The position numbers and the translations under genes are program-made. Of a stretch of 64,000 nt of DNA, positions 46,552 to 55,357 are shown piece by piece. This DNA comes from Alphaproteobacteria bacterium (GTDB lineage: Bacteria > Pseudomonadota > Alphaproteobacteria > UBA8366 > Aestuariispiraceae): positions 496,001 through 560,000 of the forward strand of contig JANSXE010000001.1 of assembly GCA_024743195.1 (NCBI GenBank). The letters are read 5' to 3'. The notes beneath the pieces are model-generated. The model was not told where the DNA came from. It searched no databases and saw nothing but the letters and a program-made list of their open reading frames with translations. The stretch's first letter is position 1. Each line of letters begins with the position of its first letter.

Positions 46552-47199
46552 ATGGCCAGCATCTCGAAGGCGAACGCAAACCCCAGCCGCATTCGCGAGA
46601 CGCGGCGGCGCCAATTGGTCGAAGCCGCGGTCGCCTGCATCGCCGAGCGCGGCCTGCCGGGCGCGACGCTCTCCGCCGTGACGGCCAAGGCCGGCTTGTC
46701 GCACGGTCTGGCGAATTTTCATTTCGAGAGCAAGGACGCACTCCTGAGCGAGACGCTGGGCCATCTCGCGGAAGAGCATCACGCCGAATGGCGGCGCGCG
46801 CTCGACGCCGCCCCGGCCGATCCCGCCTCGCGGCTCGCGGCGCTCGTCGCCGCCGACTTCGCGCGCAGCGTCTGCACGCCGGAACGTTTGGCCGTCTGGT
46901 TCGCCTTCTGGGGCCAAGCGACGCACCGTCCGTACTACCTGGAAAAACACCGGCAATATGACGGGGCGCGCAAGGCGATGTTGCAGACGCTTTGCGCCGA
47001 TCTGGCCGCCGTTCCGGTCCAAGGCGCCCGCCCGGCGATGGACCCCGACCGGGCCGCGCGCAGCATCGAGGCGCTGGTCGACGGACTGTGGCTTCAGTTG
47101 CTCCTCGACCCCGCGGCAATCGACCGTAAGGAAGCGCACGCCTGCGCGCGCGACGGGCTGGCCGCCCTCTTTCCAATGCACTTTCCTCCCGCAACCTGA
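46552..47199 (+). CDS. TetR-family regulator, BetI-like (copy 4)
   Basis: 215 residues. Helix-turn-helix ATLSAVTAKAGLSHGLANFHF; ligand block WFAFWGQATHRPYYLE. It is transcribed with a DgcA-like flavoprotein whose GTG start lies 17 bp after its stop, and divergent from the bicupin gene. A ligand that is the substrate of the flavoprotein is the simplest model. Confidence 0.87.
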   Translation: MASISKANANPSRIRETRRRQLVEAAVACIAERGLPGATLSAVTAKAGLSHGLANFHFESKDALLSETLGHLAEEHHAEWRRALDAAPADPASRLAALVAADFARSVCTPERLAVWFAFWGQATHRPYYLEKHRQYDGARKAMLQTLCADLAAVPVQGARPAMDPDRAARSIEALVDGLWLQLLLDPAAIDRKEAHACARDGLAALFPMHFPPAT

Positions 47200-47216
47200 T
47201 CGAAGGACCTTGCTTC

Positions 47217-49289
47217 GTGAGTAGAGACGCGCGCTACGACATCCTGTTCGAACCGGTCCGCATCGGGCCCGTCACGGCGAAGAACCGTTTCTACCAGACG
47301 CCGCACTGCAACGGCATGGGCCGCGGCTTTCCCGCCGGGATGGCGGAGATGCGCGGGATCAAGGCGGAGGGCGGCTGGGCCGTCGTCTGCACCGAAGAGG
47401 TGGAGGTGCATGAGACCTCCGACCACAGCCCAGTCGTCGAGGGACGCCTGTGGGACGACGGCGACATCCCGGTCTTCGCCCGCATGGCGGAGAAGATCCA
47501 CGCGCATGGCGGTCTGGCCGGGCTGCAGCCGAACCACAGCGGCTACACGGTCGCCAATCACTCGACCCGGGAGATTCCGATCGGCCCGGGCGACATGCCG
47601 GTCGAGCCCTACGTCCCGGTCCAGGCGCGGGCCATGGACAAGGCGGACATCAAGGCCCTGCGCCGCTGGTACGTCGACGCAGCCAAGCGCGCCAAGGCGG
47701 CCGACTTCGACATCGTCTACGACTATTGCGCCCACAACATGTCGATGCAGATGCATTTCCTGTCCCGCCGCTTCAATCGGCGCATCGACGAGTATGGCGG
47801 CTCGCTGGAAAACCGGGTGCGCCTCTTCCGCGAGGTGCTGGAGGACACCAAGGAGGCCGTCGGCGATCGCTGCGCCGTGGCCGTGCGCTTCGCGGTCGAC
47901 GAACTGATGGGCCCGGACGGCCTGACCTGCGACGGCGAGGCCCGCGACGTGATCGAGATGCTGGCCGACCTGCCCGACCTCTGGGACGTGAACATCAGCG
48001 AATGGTCGAACGACTCCCAGACCTCCCGCTTCGCCGATCAGGATTTCCAGGGGGACTACACGGCCTTCGTCAAGCAAATGACCTCGAAACCGGTCGTCGG
48101 CGTCGGCCGCTTCACCTCGCCGGACATGATGGCGGGCCTCATCCGCAAGGGCCGTCTCGACCTGATCGGCGCGGCGCGACCCTCGATCGCCGACCCCTTC
48201 CTGCCGAAGAAGATCGAGGACGGGCGGATCGAGGACATCCGCGAATGCATCGGCTGCAACATCTGCGTCAGCGGCGACTTCACCTCGACGCCGATCCGCT
48301 GCACCCAGAACCCGACCATGGGGGAGGAATGGCGCAAGGGCTGGCATCCGGAGGTCATCCCGGCCAAGAAGACCGACTCGCACGTCCTGGTCGTCGGGGC
48401 CGGCCCGGCGGGGCTGGAGGCCGCGCGCGCGCTCGGCCAGCGCGGCTACGCGGTGACGCTGGCGGAGGCCGGCGACGCGCTTGGCGGCCGGGTCGCGGCC
48501 GAAAGCGCGCTGCCCGGCCTGTCCGAATGGATCCGCGTGCGCGACCACCGACAATGGCGGATCGAGCAGACGGCCGACGTCTCCGTCTATCTGCGAAGCC
48601 GCCTGACGGCCGAGCAGGTGCTGGAGCTGGAGGCCGACCATGTGGTTCTCGCGACCGGCGCGCGCTGGCGGGCCGACGGGGTGGGCCGCGCCCTGACCGA
48701 TCCGGTCCCGGGCCTCGACGCGCTGCCGGTCCATACGCCGGACGACCTGATGGCGGGCCGCCTGCCGGACGGGCCGGTGCTGCTGTTCGACGACGACCAT
48801 TACTATATGGGCGGGGTGCTGGCGGAGCTTCTGCGCGACGCCGGGCGCGACGCGATCCTCGCGACCCCGGCCGCCGACGTCTCCCACTTCACCCACTTCA
48901 CGTTGGAGCAGGAGCGCATCCAGCGCACGCTGTTGGAGCGGGGCGTGGAGATTCGCGCGCAGCGCACGCTGGCGCGGCTGGAGGCCGGCGGCGCCGTCCT
49001 CGCCTGCCGCTTCACCGGGCGGGAGGAGCGGGTCGCCTGCGCCGCCGCCGTGCTGGTGACGGCGCGTCTGCCGGAGCGCGCGCTCTACGACGCCCTCACG
49101 GCGGAGCCGGAGGCGCTCGAGGCGGCCGGCGTCAAGAGCGTCACCCGCATCGGCGACTGCCTGGCGCCGGGCACCATCGCGGCGGCCGTCTATTCCGGCC
49201 ACCGCTACGCCCGCGAATTGGACGAGCCGCCCAAGGACGGCCTGCCCTTCCGCCGGGAGCGGGTTGCGCTCCCGGTGGCCGGGCGCTGA
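47217..49289 (+). CDS. TMADH/DgcA-like flavin-iron-sulfur oxidoreductase (copy 2)
   Basis: 690 residues with the same three-part plan as copy 1: OYE-like barrel with Cys31 in QTPHCNGMG, [4Fe-4S] motif CIGCNICVSGDF...RCTQNP and Rossmann domain from LVVGAGPAGLEA. The active-site stretch differs from copy 1: YCAHNMSMQMHFL here versus YATHGYLLHHFL, suggesting a different amine. It starts at GTG 47217 directly after BetI-like copy 4. Electrons probably leave through an electron-transfer flavoprotein encoded elsewhere. Confidence 0.87.
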   Translation: MSRDARYDILFEPVRIGPVTAKNRFYQTPHCNGMGRGFPAGMAEMRGIKAEGGWAVVCTEEVEVHETSDHSPVVEGRLWDDGDIPVFARMAEKIHAHGGLAGLQPNHSGYTVANHSTREIPIGPGDMPVEPYVPVQARAMDKADIKALRRWYVDAAKRAKAADFDIVYDYCAHNMSMQMHFLSRRFNRRIDEYGGSLENRVRLFREVLEDTKEAVGDRCAVAVRFAVDELMGPDGLTCDGEARDVIEMLADLPDLWDVNISEWSNDSQTSRFADQDFQGDYTAFVKQMTSKPVVGVGRFTSPDMMAGLIRKGRLDLIGAARPSIADPFLPKKIEDGRIEDIRECIGCNICVSGDFTSTPIRCTQNPTMGEEWRKGWHPEVIPAKKTDSHVLVVGAGPAGLEAARALGQRGYAVTLAEAGDALGGRVAAESALPGLSEWIRVRDHRQWRIEQTADVSVYLRSRLTAEQVLELEADHVVLATGARWRADGVGRALTDPVPGLDALPVHTPDDLMAGRLPDGPVLLFDDDHYYMGGVLAELLRDAGRDAILATPAADVSHFTHFTLEQERIQRTLLERGVEIRAQRTLARLEAGGAVLACRFTGREERVACAAAVLVTARLPERALYDALTAEPEALEAAGVKSVTRIGDCLAPGTIAAAVYSGHRYARELDEPPKDGLPFRRERVALPVAGR

Positions 49290-49313
49290 GGCGGATCGGC
49301 TCGCCCGGCGCCG

Positions 49314-49664
49314 CTAGAAACGCTCGGCCAATTGGTCCAGGCACGCGCTGGCGACGGCGCGACTGGCCTCGTCGGCGCCGGGCATCGTGGCCCAACCGGT
49401 CTCGATCACCATGTCGCGGCGTTTGTAGCTGCTGGCGGCCTGCAGCTTCGCAAGGGTTTCCTGCATTCTGGGATCCTGACGGGACTGCTCGAGGCAGATC
49501 GGGGCCAGCGCGGCCACAACCTCTTGCTGGGCCTGCTCGGCGGCCATCTTCTGGGCTGCGCTTTCCGTGACCCATCCGCCCCAGGAGAAGCCGACAACCA
49601 TGATTGCGGCGGCGCCGGCGCCGGCGCCGATAAGGCCCGGTTTGATCCATTCGGGAATATTCAT
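49314..49664 (-). CDS. Small membrane-anchored protein, unknown function
   Basis: 116 residues with one N-terminal transmembrane helix (about 9-28, GLIGAGAGAAAIMVVGFSWGG) and a soluble part with two conserved-looking cysteines (PICLEQ and SACLDQ). This looks like a common alphaproteobacterial hypothetical family; no function is known to me. It lies downstream of two other small genes on the same strand. Confidence 0.65.
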   Translation of the reverse strand: MNIPEWIKPGLIGAGAGAAAIMVVGFSWGGWVTESAAQKMAAEQAQQEVVAALAPICLEQSRQDPRMQETLAKLQAASSYKRRDMVIETGWATMPGADEASRAVASACLDQLAERF

Positions 49665-49732
49665 AGACGTATCCTTTCGGGTGAAAGTCGGGGGAGTATC
49701 GCCCAGTCGGGCCGTGGGTTAATGATTGCGCG

Positions 49733-49942
49733 TTACCGATTGCCGTGGCGGGCGGCGACCCGAAACGGCTCGCCGGTCCGCCAAGCGGTCGTTCCTTTGC
49801 AGCGCGGACAGATGCGCTCGCCGGACCACGCGCTCGCAAACGACGCAGCACAGCGCAGGCAGTTGCGCTCCTTTCCGCCGTCGGCGCCGAACGCGGCCCG
49901 CGCGCGATCGCGCTGCGCGGCTCCTGATAGGGAAATAGCCAT
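49733..49942 (-). CDS. Small zinc-finger protein, unknown function
   Basis: 69 residues with two CxxC pairs, NCLRC and ICPRC, 16 residues apart, consistent with a single zinc ribbon. ATG 49942. It lies between two other small genes on the same strand. No function recognised. Confidence 0.55.
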   Translation of the reverse strand: MAISLSGAAQRDRARAAFGADGGKERNCLRCAASFASAWSGERICPRCKGTTAWRTGEPFRVAARHGNR

Positions 49943-49997
49943 GCGAAACCTCCTGCCGGACGGCTGCGGCGCCAGACCCGCCGAAACTCGAAAGACG

Positions 49998-50162
49998 TTA
50001 CGGACGCTTCGGCGGGGGCTGCGCGGCCGCGGCGCCTTTCGACGCCCGGTCGTCCGGCGCCTGGGCGGATGTCGGCTTCGAAGCGCCGCCGGCGTCCCCA
50101 GCGTCCGGGCTCTTCGCCGGGTCCGACGGCGTATGCGAGACGGAGAAGTTCTTGAAAGACAT
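49998..50162 (-). CDS. Very small Pro/Ala-rich protein, unknown function
   Basis: 54 residues beginning MSFKNFSVSHTPSDPAKSP and ending in a Pro-rich tail. It is supported mainly by a good ribosome-binding site (AAGGGAG) before ATG 50162 and by its place at the head of a three-gene cluster of small proteins. The sequence is low in complexity and probably disordered. It may be the first gene of the transcript driven from the AT-rich region upstream. Confidence 0.5.
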   Translation of the reverse strand: MSFKNFSVSHTPSDPAKSPDAGDAGGASKPTSAQAPDDRASKGAAAAQPPPKRP

Positions 50163-50398
50163 GCTCGGCTCCCTTGAAAAAATTCAGTAAATTACCGCAC
50201 CTGATATGGTGTTTATTTTTATTTCTTCAATGTTTTTTCGGTATTATTATTTACCGAATGGAACAAATAAATATTTCTCTAAATAAAGTTTCCTGCGCTT
50301 CAATGAAGAAGAAAAATCGGCTTCTCCTGGATCAGCCGCCCCGTTTGAGTATTCCGGGAAGCCCGTTGCTTGGCGCAGCACCGCCGGGAGGCGGCGCG
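50163..50398. other. AT-rich intergenic region with hairpin
   Basis: The stretch 50170-50330 is strikingly AT-rich next to GC-rich genes. It holds an inverted repeat TTCGGTA (50237-50243) / TACCGAA (50252-50258) with an 8-nt loop. Nothing here looks coding. It separates the small-protein cluster (downstream on the minus strand) from the end of the second ABC operon, so it probably carries the promoter of the small cluster and perhaps an H-NS/MucR-type silencing target. Confidence 0.5.
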
Positions 50399-51157
50399 TC
50401 AGATGCACTCGCCGCCGTCGACGACGAGCGCGTGGCCGGTCATGAAGGAAGAGCGAGGCGAGGCGAGATAGACGATCGCGTCCGCGATCTCCTCGACCGT
50501 GCCGAAGCGGCCCATCGGGATGGTCGTCGCGATATAGGCCTCCAGCGTCTCGCGCCCGCCCATCTGCACCTCGAACCCGCGGTTGAAGGGCGTGTCGATG
50601 AAGCCGGGGCAGAGCGCGTTGAAGCGGATGTTCTCCCGGCCGTAATCCGCCGCCATCTGCCGCGTCATCGCCAGAACCGCGTGTTTGGTGGTGGCGTAGG
50701 CGATCATCTCGCGGTCGTACTGCACGCCCGAATTCGACGAGGTGACGATGACGCTGCCGCCGCCCTGACGGCGCATGTGCGGCACGGCGGCCTGGGCGGC
50801 CAGGAAGTGCGCGCGCACGTTCAGCCGCCAGGACGCGTCCATGTCCGCGACGGCCACCTGTTCGAGCCGGCCTTCGATCTGTATCCCGGCGTGCGAATGC
50901 AGGATGTCGAGCGCCCCCTGGCGGTCGGCCGTCGCGTCGATCGCCGCCGTGAGGGCTGCGTCGTCGGCGACGTCCAACGCCATCGCCTCGGCGCGACCAC
51001 CCGCCTCCCGGATCGCCTGGGCGACCCGTTCCGCCGCCGCGCCGTCGCGGTCGGTGACGACCACCCGCGCGCCTTCGCGCGCCATCGCCTGCGCCCCGGC
51101 GGCGCCGATCCCCGAGCCCGCCGCCGTCACGAAGGCCACCTTGTCCTGCAGCAGCAT
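50399..51157 (-). CDS. SDR-family oxidoreductase
   Basis: 252 residues. Cofactor loop TAAGSGIGAAGA (about 11-22), Ser at 140-141, Tyr154 and Lys158 (YATTK) form the classical short-chain dehydrogenase site; the NNAG motif is SHAG here. The C-terminal MTGHALVVDGGECI is typical. ATG 51157. It is the last gene of the second ABC operon, 23 bp after the potC-like gene, so it likely oxidises the imported compound or a product of it. Confidence 0.87.
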   Translation of the reverse strand: MLLQDKVAFVTAAGSGIGAAGAQAMAREGARVVVTDRDGAAAERVAQAIREAGGRAEAMALDVADDAALTAAIDATADRQGALDILHSHAGIQIEGRLEQVAVADMDASWRLNVRAHFLAAQAAVPHMRRQGGGSVIVTSSNSGVQYDREMIAYATTKHAVLAMTRQMAADYGRENIRFNALCPGFIDTPFNRGFEVQMGGRETLEAYIATTIPMGRFGTVEEIADAIVYLASPRSSFMTGHALVVDGGECI

Positions 51158-51180
51158 CGCCCCCTCCACCGACCGACCCG

Positions 51181-51993
51181 TCACCGCCGATCCCCGCGCC
51201 GCAGGATCAGTTGCGCGATGATCAGCAGCACCAGCGACGCCCCCATCACCATCGTGCCGATCGCGTTGATCTCCGGCGTGACGCCCCGCCGGATCGAGGA
51301 GAAGATGTAGATCGGCAAGGTCGTCTCCGAGCCGGCGACGAAGAAGGCGATGATGAAATCGTCGAAACTGAAGGTGAAGCTCAACAGGAACCCGGCCAGG
51401 ATCGCCGGCGCCAGCAAGGGCAGCGTGACCTGCCGGAAGGTGCCGAAGGGCGTGGCGTAGAGGTCGGCCGACGCCTCGCCCAACTCGCGCTCCAGGCTCG
51501 ACAGGCGGGCGCGCACGATGATGATCACCAACGCCATGGTGAACATCGCATGCGCCGCGATCAGCGAGCCGACGCCCATCGACAGCGTCGGCGGCGCGCC
51601 GCCCTCCGGCCAGAGTGCGGCCAGCCAGGGATTGATCTGGTCGAACACGGTCACCAGCGCGATCAGCGTGGCGATGCCGATGACGATGCCGGGGATCATC
51701 ACGGCGATGTAGATCACCGCGTCGAAGAGCGCGCGGGCCGGCCCGCGGATTCCCTGCAAGCCCACGGCTGCGAGCGTGCCCAGGACGCTGGCGATCGTCG
51801 CCGACGCGAAGGCGACCAGAAAGCTGGTCTCCAGCGCGTCCATGACGAAGGGATTGTCGAGCGCCCGGCCGTACCACTTGCCCGAAAAGCCCTGGAGCTG
51901 GCTGGCGTGGCGGCCCGCATTGAAGCTGAACAGCGCGATGATCGCGATCGGCGTATAGAGGAAGAGATAGACGCAGAAGGAATAGATCCGCAT
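51181..51993 (-). CDS. potC: Polyamine-type ABC permease (PotC-like, system 2)
   Basis: 270 residues, about six helices, EAA loop LGEASADLYATPFGTFRQVTLP. It begins 9 bp after the potB-like gene. Together with that protein it forms the channel of the second transporter. It is only distantly similar to the system 1 permease. Confidence 0.88.
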   Translation of the reverse strand: MRIYSFCVYLFLYTPIAIIALFSFNAGRHASQLQGFSGKWYGRALDNPFVMDALETSFLVAFASATIASVLGTLAAVGLQGIRGPARALFDAVIYIAVMIPGIVIGIATLIALVTVFDQINPWLAALWPEGGAPPTLSMGVGSLIAAHAMFTMALVIIIVRARLSSLERELGEASADLYATPFGTFRQVTLPLLAPAILAGFLLSFTFSFDDFIIAFFVAGSETTLPIYIFSSIRRGVTPEINAIGTMVMGASLVLLIIAQLILRRGDRR

Positions 51994-52002
51994 GGCCCCG
52001 CC

Positions 52003-52854
52003 TCACATGACCGACACGTCGTCGCGGCTTGTGTGCAGCCGCGCGATCAGGCGCATGTAGACGGTCACGGTCACCAGCATGATGACGATCAGCATGACCG
52101 CGACGGCCGACCCGAAGGCCCAGTTGCGCGACTGCAGGAACAGATCGACCAGCGCGTTGCCGACGAAGAAGACCTTGCCGCCGCCCAGCAGCAGCGGGAT
52201 CAGGAATTCGCCCATCAACAGGATGAAGACGAGCATGCACCCGGTGGCCACGCCGGGGATCGACAGCGGAACCGTCACCTTGAAGAAGGTTGCAAGCGGC
52301 GGCGCGCCGAGGTCGGACGAGGCCTCCAACAGGCGCTTGTCCAGCCGATCCAGGCTGACATAGATCGGAAAGACCATCAGCGGCAAATAGCCGTAGACGA
52401 TGCCGATCAGCACCGCGAAGGGCGTGTAGATCAACTGCACGTCGCCCAGCCCCATGGCCTCGATCAGCGCCGGGATCCCCCGCCCGCCCAGGATGTAGAT
52501 CCAGGCGTAGCTGCGGATCAGAATGCTGGTCCAGAACGGCACGATCACGAGGACGAGCAGGATCGTCTTCCATTTCGGATCCGTGCGCACGGCCAGTTGG
52601 TAGGCCAGCGGATAGGCGATCAGCATGGCCGCCAGCGTCCCCAGCGGCGCCAGGATCAGCGTGTTCTGGAAGGCGGTGAAGCGCGCCGGCAGGTTGGCGT
52701 ACTGCTCGAAGGTGAAAGCGGGGACATAGCCGCCGGCCGCCCCCCGCTCCCCGAAGCTGAAGATGAACACCACGCTCAGGGGCAGCACCAGCATGACCAG
52801 GAACCACCCCGCCGCGGGGGCGACGAGCAACCAGTTTCTCTCGCGTTGCGTCAC
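52003..52854 (-). CDS. potB: Polyamine-type ABC permease (PotB-like, system 2)
   Basis: 283 residues with about six helices and EAA loop LLEASSDLGAPPLATFFKVTVP. It starts at GTG 52854, 24 bp after the binding-protein gene. Standard length for PotB/PotH proteins. Confidence 0.88.
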   Translation of the reverse strand: MTQRERNWLLVAPAAGWFLVMLVLPLSVVFIFSFGERGAAGGYVPAFTFEQYANLPARFTAFQNTLILAPLGTLAAMLIAYPLAYQLAVRTDPKWKTILLVLVIVPFWTSILIRSYAWIYILGGRGIPALIEAMGLGDVQLIYTPFAVLIGIVYGYLPLMVFPIYVSLDRLDKRLLEASSDLGAPPLATFFKVTVPLSIPGVATGCMLVFILLMGEFLIPLLLGGGKVFFVGNALVDLFLQSRNWAFGSAVAVMLIVIMLVTVTVYMRLIARLHTSRDDVSVM

Positions 52855-52878
52855 GGCCTCGCCGCCCCCCGGTCCGGA

Positions 52879-54036
52879 TCAGGCCGACTTGAACCGCGCC
52901 AGCAACTCGGCCCGGTTCGGGTCCGTCAGCGTCGCCGCCGCGCCGAACTCCAGCGCGTCGAGCAGGTCCTGCGCCGGATAGAGGATCGGGTCCTCCAGCA
53001 TCTCCTTCGGCAACAGCGCATTGGTGCGGCTGTCGGCCACCGGATAGCCGTGCGCCATGACCTCGCGGGCGTTGACCTCCGGCGACAGCATGAAGTCGAT
53101 CAGCGCGTAGGCGGCCTCGCGATGCGGCGCGCCTTTCGGGATCGCGTAGTAGTCGCTCCAGATCTCCCCGCCTTCGCGGCCGAGCACGTAGGCGATCTCC
53201 GGGATGTCGCTGTTCAATTGCTTGCCGTCGCCGGTCCAGCACATGGTCATCCAGGCGTCGCCGCTGCGCATCGCCGGCTGATAGTCGGACGAGATCGCGA
53301 ACAGGTGCGGCTTCGCGTCGAGCAGCAGGCGCTCCGCATCCGCCAACTCGGTCGGATCGACCGAATTGAAGGAGTAGCCGAAATATTTCAGCGCATTGCC
53401 GATGGTGGTGAGCTGGTAGTCATGCACCATGGTCCGGCCCGAATAGTCGTCCATGGTGCGATCCCAGAAGTCCTTCCAGGTGGCGAAGGGCTTGCCGCCG
53501 TCATGCGCCGTGTTGACCGCGAATCCGGTGGTGCCCCAGTTCTTCGGAACCGCATAGAGCGACCCGTCCACCGTGCCCGCATCGGCGAAGCGCGGATCGA
53601 AGGCGCCGGCGTCGTAGTTCGCCAGCCTCGAGACGTCGAGCGGCTCGATCAGATCCTCCGAGACATAGGTCGTGATCGTGTAGTTGGTCGGCACGAAGAC
53701 GTCCCAGCCGCTGCCGCCGGCCTGCAGCTTGGCCAGCATCTCCTCGTTCGAGCCGAACACGTTGACCTGAACGAAGGCCCCGGTCTCGTCGGTGAAGCGC
53801 TCGAAATTCTCGACGTCGTGGTAGTTCGGCCAGGTGGCCAGCACCACGCGGTCGCCGATGTCGCCGGCCGCGTACGCCCGGCGCGGGCGAAGACCCGGCA
53901 TCGCCGTCCCCAGCGCGGCCGCCGCCGCGCCCAGGCCGGTCACCCCCAGAAAATGGCGGCGGCTGACCGACCCTTTCTGATAGCGCCGCAACTCCTGCAT
54001 GAACTTCCGCTTCGACATATGATCCTTGTCCGTCAT
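52879..54036 (-). CDS. potD: Polyamine-type substrate-binding protein (PotD/PotF-like, system 2)
   Basis: 385 residues with a twin-arginine signal, SRRHFLGVTGLGAAAA (Arg26-Arg27), and cleavage near AYAAGD. Mature PotD/PotF-like features: ATWPNYHDVENFERFTDETG, DVFVPTNYTITTYVSEDLI and VPKNWGTTGFAVNT. It captures a cationic amine or similar solute in the periplasm. Second gene of the operon, behind the ATPase. Confidence 0.9.
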   Translation of the reverse strand: MTDKDHMSKRKFMQELRRYQKGSVSRRHFLGVTGLGAAAAALGTAMPGLRPRRAYAAGDIGDRVVLATWPNYHDVENFERFTDETGAFVQVNVFGSNEEMLAKLQAGGSGWDVFVPTNYTITTYVSEDLIEPLDVSRLANYDAGAFDPRFADAGTVDGSLYAVPKNWGTTGFAVNTAHDGGKPFATWKDFWDRTMDDYSGRTMVHDYQLTTIGNALKYFGYSFNSVDPTELADAERLLLDAKPHLFAISSDYQPAMRSGDAWMTMCWTGDGKQLNSDIPEIAYVLGREGGEIWSDYYAIPKGAPHREAAYALIDFMLSPEVNAREVMAHGYPVADSRTNALLPKEMLEDPILYPAQDLLDALEFGAAATLTDPNRAELLARFKSA

Positions 54037-54079
54037 TGCTCTTTCTCCCTGTTGTGCGCCGCGGCGACCCGGCGCGTGG

Positions 54080-55219
54080 CTAAATCCGCCGCATGATCAA
54101 CGCCGCGCCGTCCGGCCAATCGATCCAGGCGCGCTCACCCTGCACGAAGCCGCTCGCCCCGATCTCCGACTGCCGGGGCGCAAGCGCGATGACGGGTCCG
54201 AGCACGGCGTGCCGGACCAGATACTCGGTGTGCTCGCCCAGAAAGATCCGGTTCTGGACGACGACTTCGAGGCCGCCTTCAAGCGGCTCCCGGCTGAGCC
54301 GGATCTGCTCCGGGCGGATGCTGAGGCAGGCCTCGCCCTCGGCCGCCAGATCCCCGACCGCGCGCCCCTCGAACTCAAGCCCGCCCGCGAGCCGGAGGCG
54401 CGCGCGCCCGCCCGCGTCGATGAAGACCGCGCCGTCGAAGAAGTTCGACACGCCCACGAAATCCGCGACATAGCGCGACTGCGGATTGTCGTAGAGGTCC
54501 TGCGGCGTGCCGATCTGGACGATGCGGCCGGCGCGCATGACGCAGATCCGGTCGCTGAGCGAGAGCGCCTCCTCCTGATCGTGCGTGACCAGGACGAAGG
54601 TGATGCCGAGCTGGCGCTGCAGGTCCTGCAGCTCAATCTGCATCTCCTTGCGCAGCTTCCGATCGAGCGCCGCCAAAGGCTCGTCCAACAGCAACAGCTT
54701 CGGTTCGTTGACGATCGCGCGGGCCAGCGCCACGCGCTGCTGCTGGCCGCCCGACATCTCCCAGATCCGGCGCTTCTCGAAGCCGGTCAGGCGGACCGTC
54801 TCCAGAGCGCGCGTGACCTTGTCCTGGATCGTCCGGCGCTCGATGCGCGGCCGCCGCTGGCGCAGGCCGTAGCTCACATTGTCCGCGACCGAAAGATGCG
54901 GGAAGAGCGCGTAGCTCTGGAAGACCATGTTCACCGGTCGGCGATAAGGCGCGAGATCGTTGACGCGCTCCCCGTCGATCAGCACCTCGCCGCTGGTCGG
55001 CGTCTCGAAACCCGCCAGCATGCGCAGCGCCGTCGTCTTGCCGCAGCCCGACGGTCCCAGAAAGGAGAGAAACTCGCCCGCTTCGATGCGCAGCGTCAGA
55101 TCCTGCGCCGCCAGCACTTCGCCGAAACTCTTGGAGACGCCGCGCAGCTCCGCAACCGGCCGGATCGCGCCGCTGCCGAAGTCGCCGTCATATTCCGCCT
55201 GCGACGCTTGTGAATCCAT
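54080..55219 (-). CDS. potA: Polyamine-type ABC transporter ATPase (PotA-like, system 2)
   Basis: 379 residues. Walker A GPSGCGKTT, MVFQSYALFP, signature MSGGQQQR, Walker B LLLLDEP, switch THDQEEA, and a C-terminal TOBE domain. It leads the operon potA-potD-potB-potC-SDR, a different gene order from system 1. It is divergent from a LuxR-type regulator across a 138-bp AT-rich region. Confidence 0.9.
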   Translation of the reverse strand: MDSQASQAEYDGDFGSGAIRPVAELRGVSKSFGEVLAAQDLTLRIEAGEFLSFLGPSGCGKTTALRMLAGFETPTSGEVLIDGERVNDLAPYRRPVNMVFQSYALFPHLSVADNVSYGLRQRRPRIERRTIQDKVTRALETVRLTGFEKRRIWEMSGGQQQRVALARAIVNEPKLLLLDEPLAALDRKLRKEMQIELQDLQRQLGITFVLVTHDQEEALSLSDRICVMRAGRIVQIGTPQDLYDNPQSRYVADFVGVSNFFDGAVFIDAGGRARLRLAGGLEFEGRAVGDLAAEGEACLSIRPEQIRLSREPLEGGLEVVVQNRIFLGEHTEYLVRHAVLGPVIALAPRQSEIGASGFVQGERAWIDWPDGAALIMRRI

Positions 55220-55357
55220 TTATTGGCTAAAGCCTCATATTCCATGAATGATAAAAGTGAACGAGCAATTGCGAATCCTGTAAATATGCGCATTGTGATA
55301 GACCGTTTCGCATAGACCGCGCAAAGGCGGCGCAGAGGCGGCGGGGAGGAGGGTGTC
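55220..55357. promoter_or_regulatory. Divergent promoter region, ABC system 2 / LuxR-type regulator
   Basis: 138 bp, AT-rich relative to its flanks. It contains the palindromes GCAATTGC (55265-55272) and ATGCGCAT (55286-55293), centred 21 bp apart (two helical turns), within a loose CAAT...ATTG dyad. They are candidate sites for the LuxR-type regulator. Confidence 0.4.

Noticed and set aside
50399-53242. Open frame of about 950 codons covering the second ABC operon on the same strand
   Set aside because: Only its 3' part (the SDR from 51157) is real; the rest is a shifted frame across clear PotB and PotC genes.
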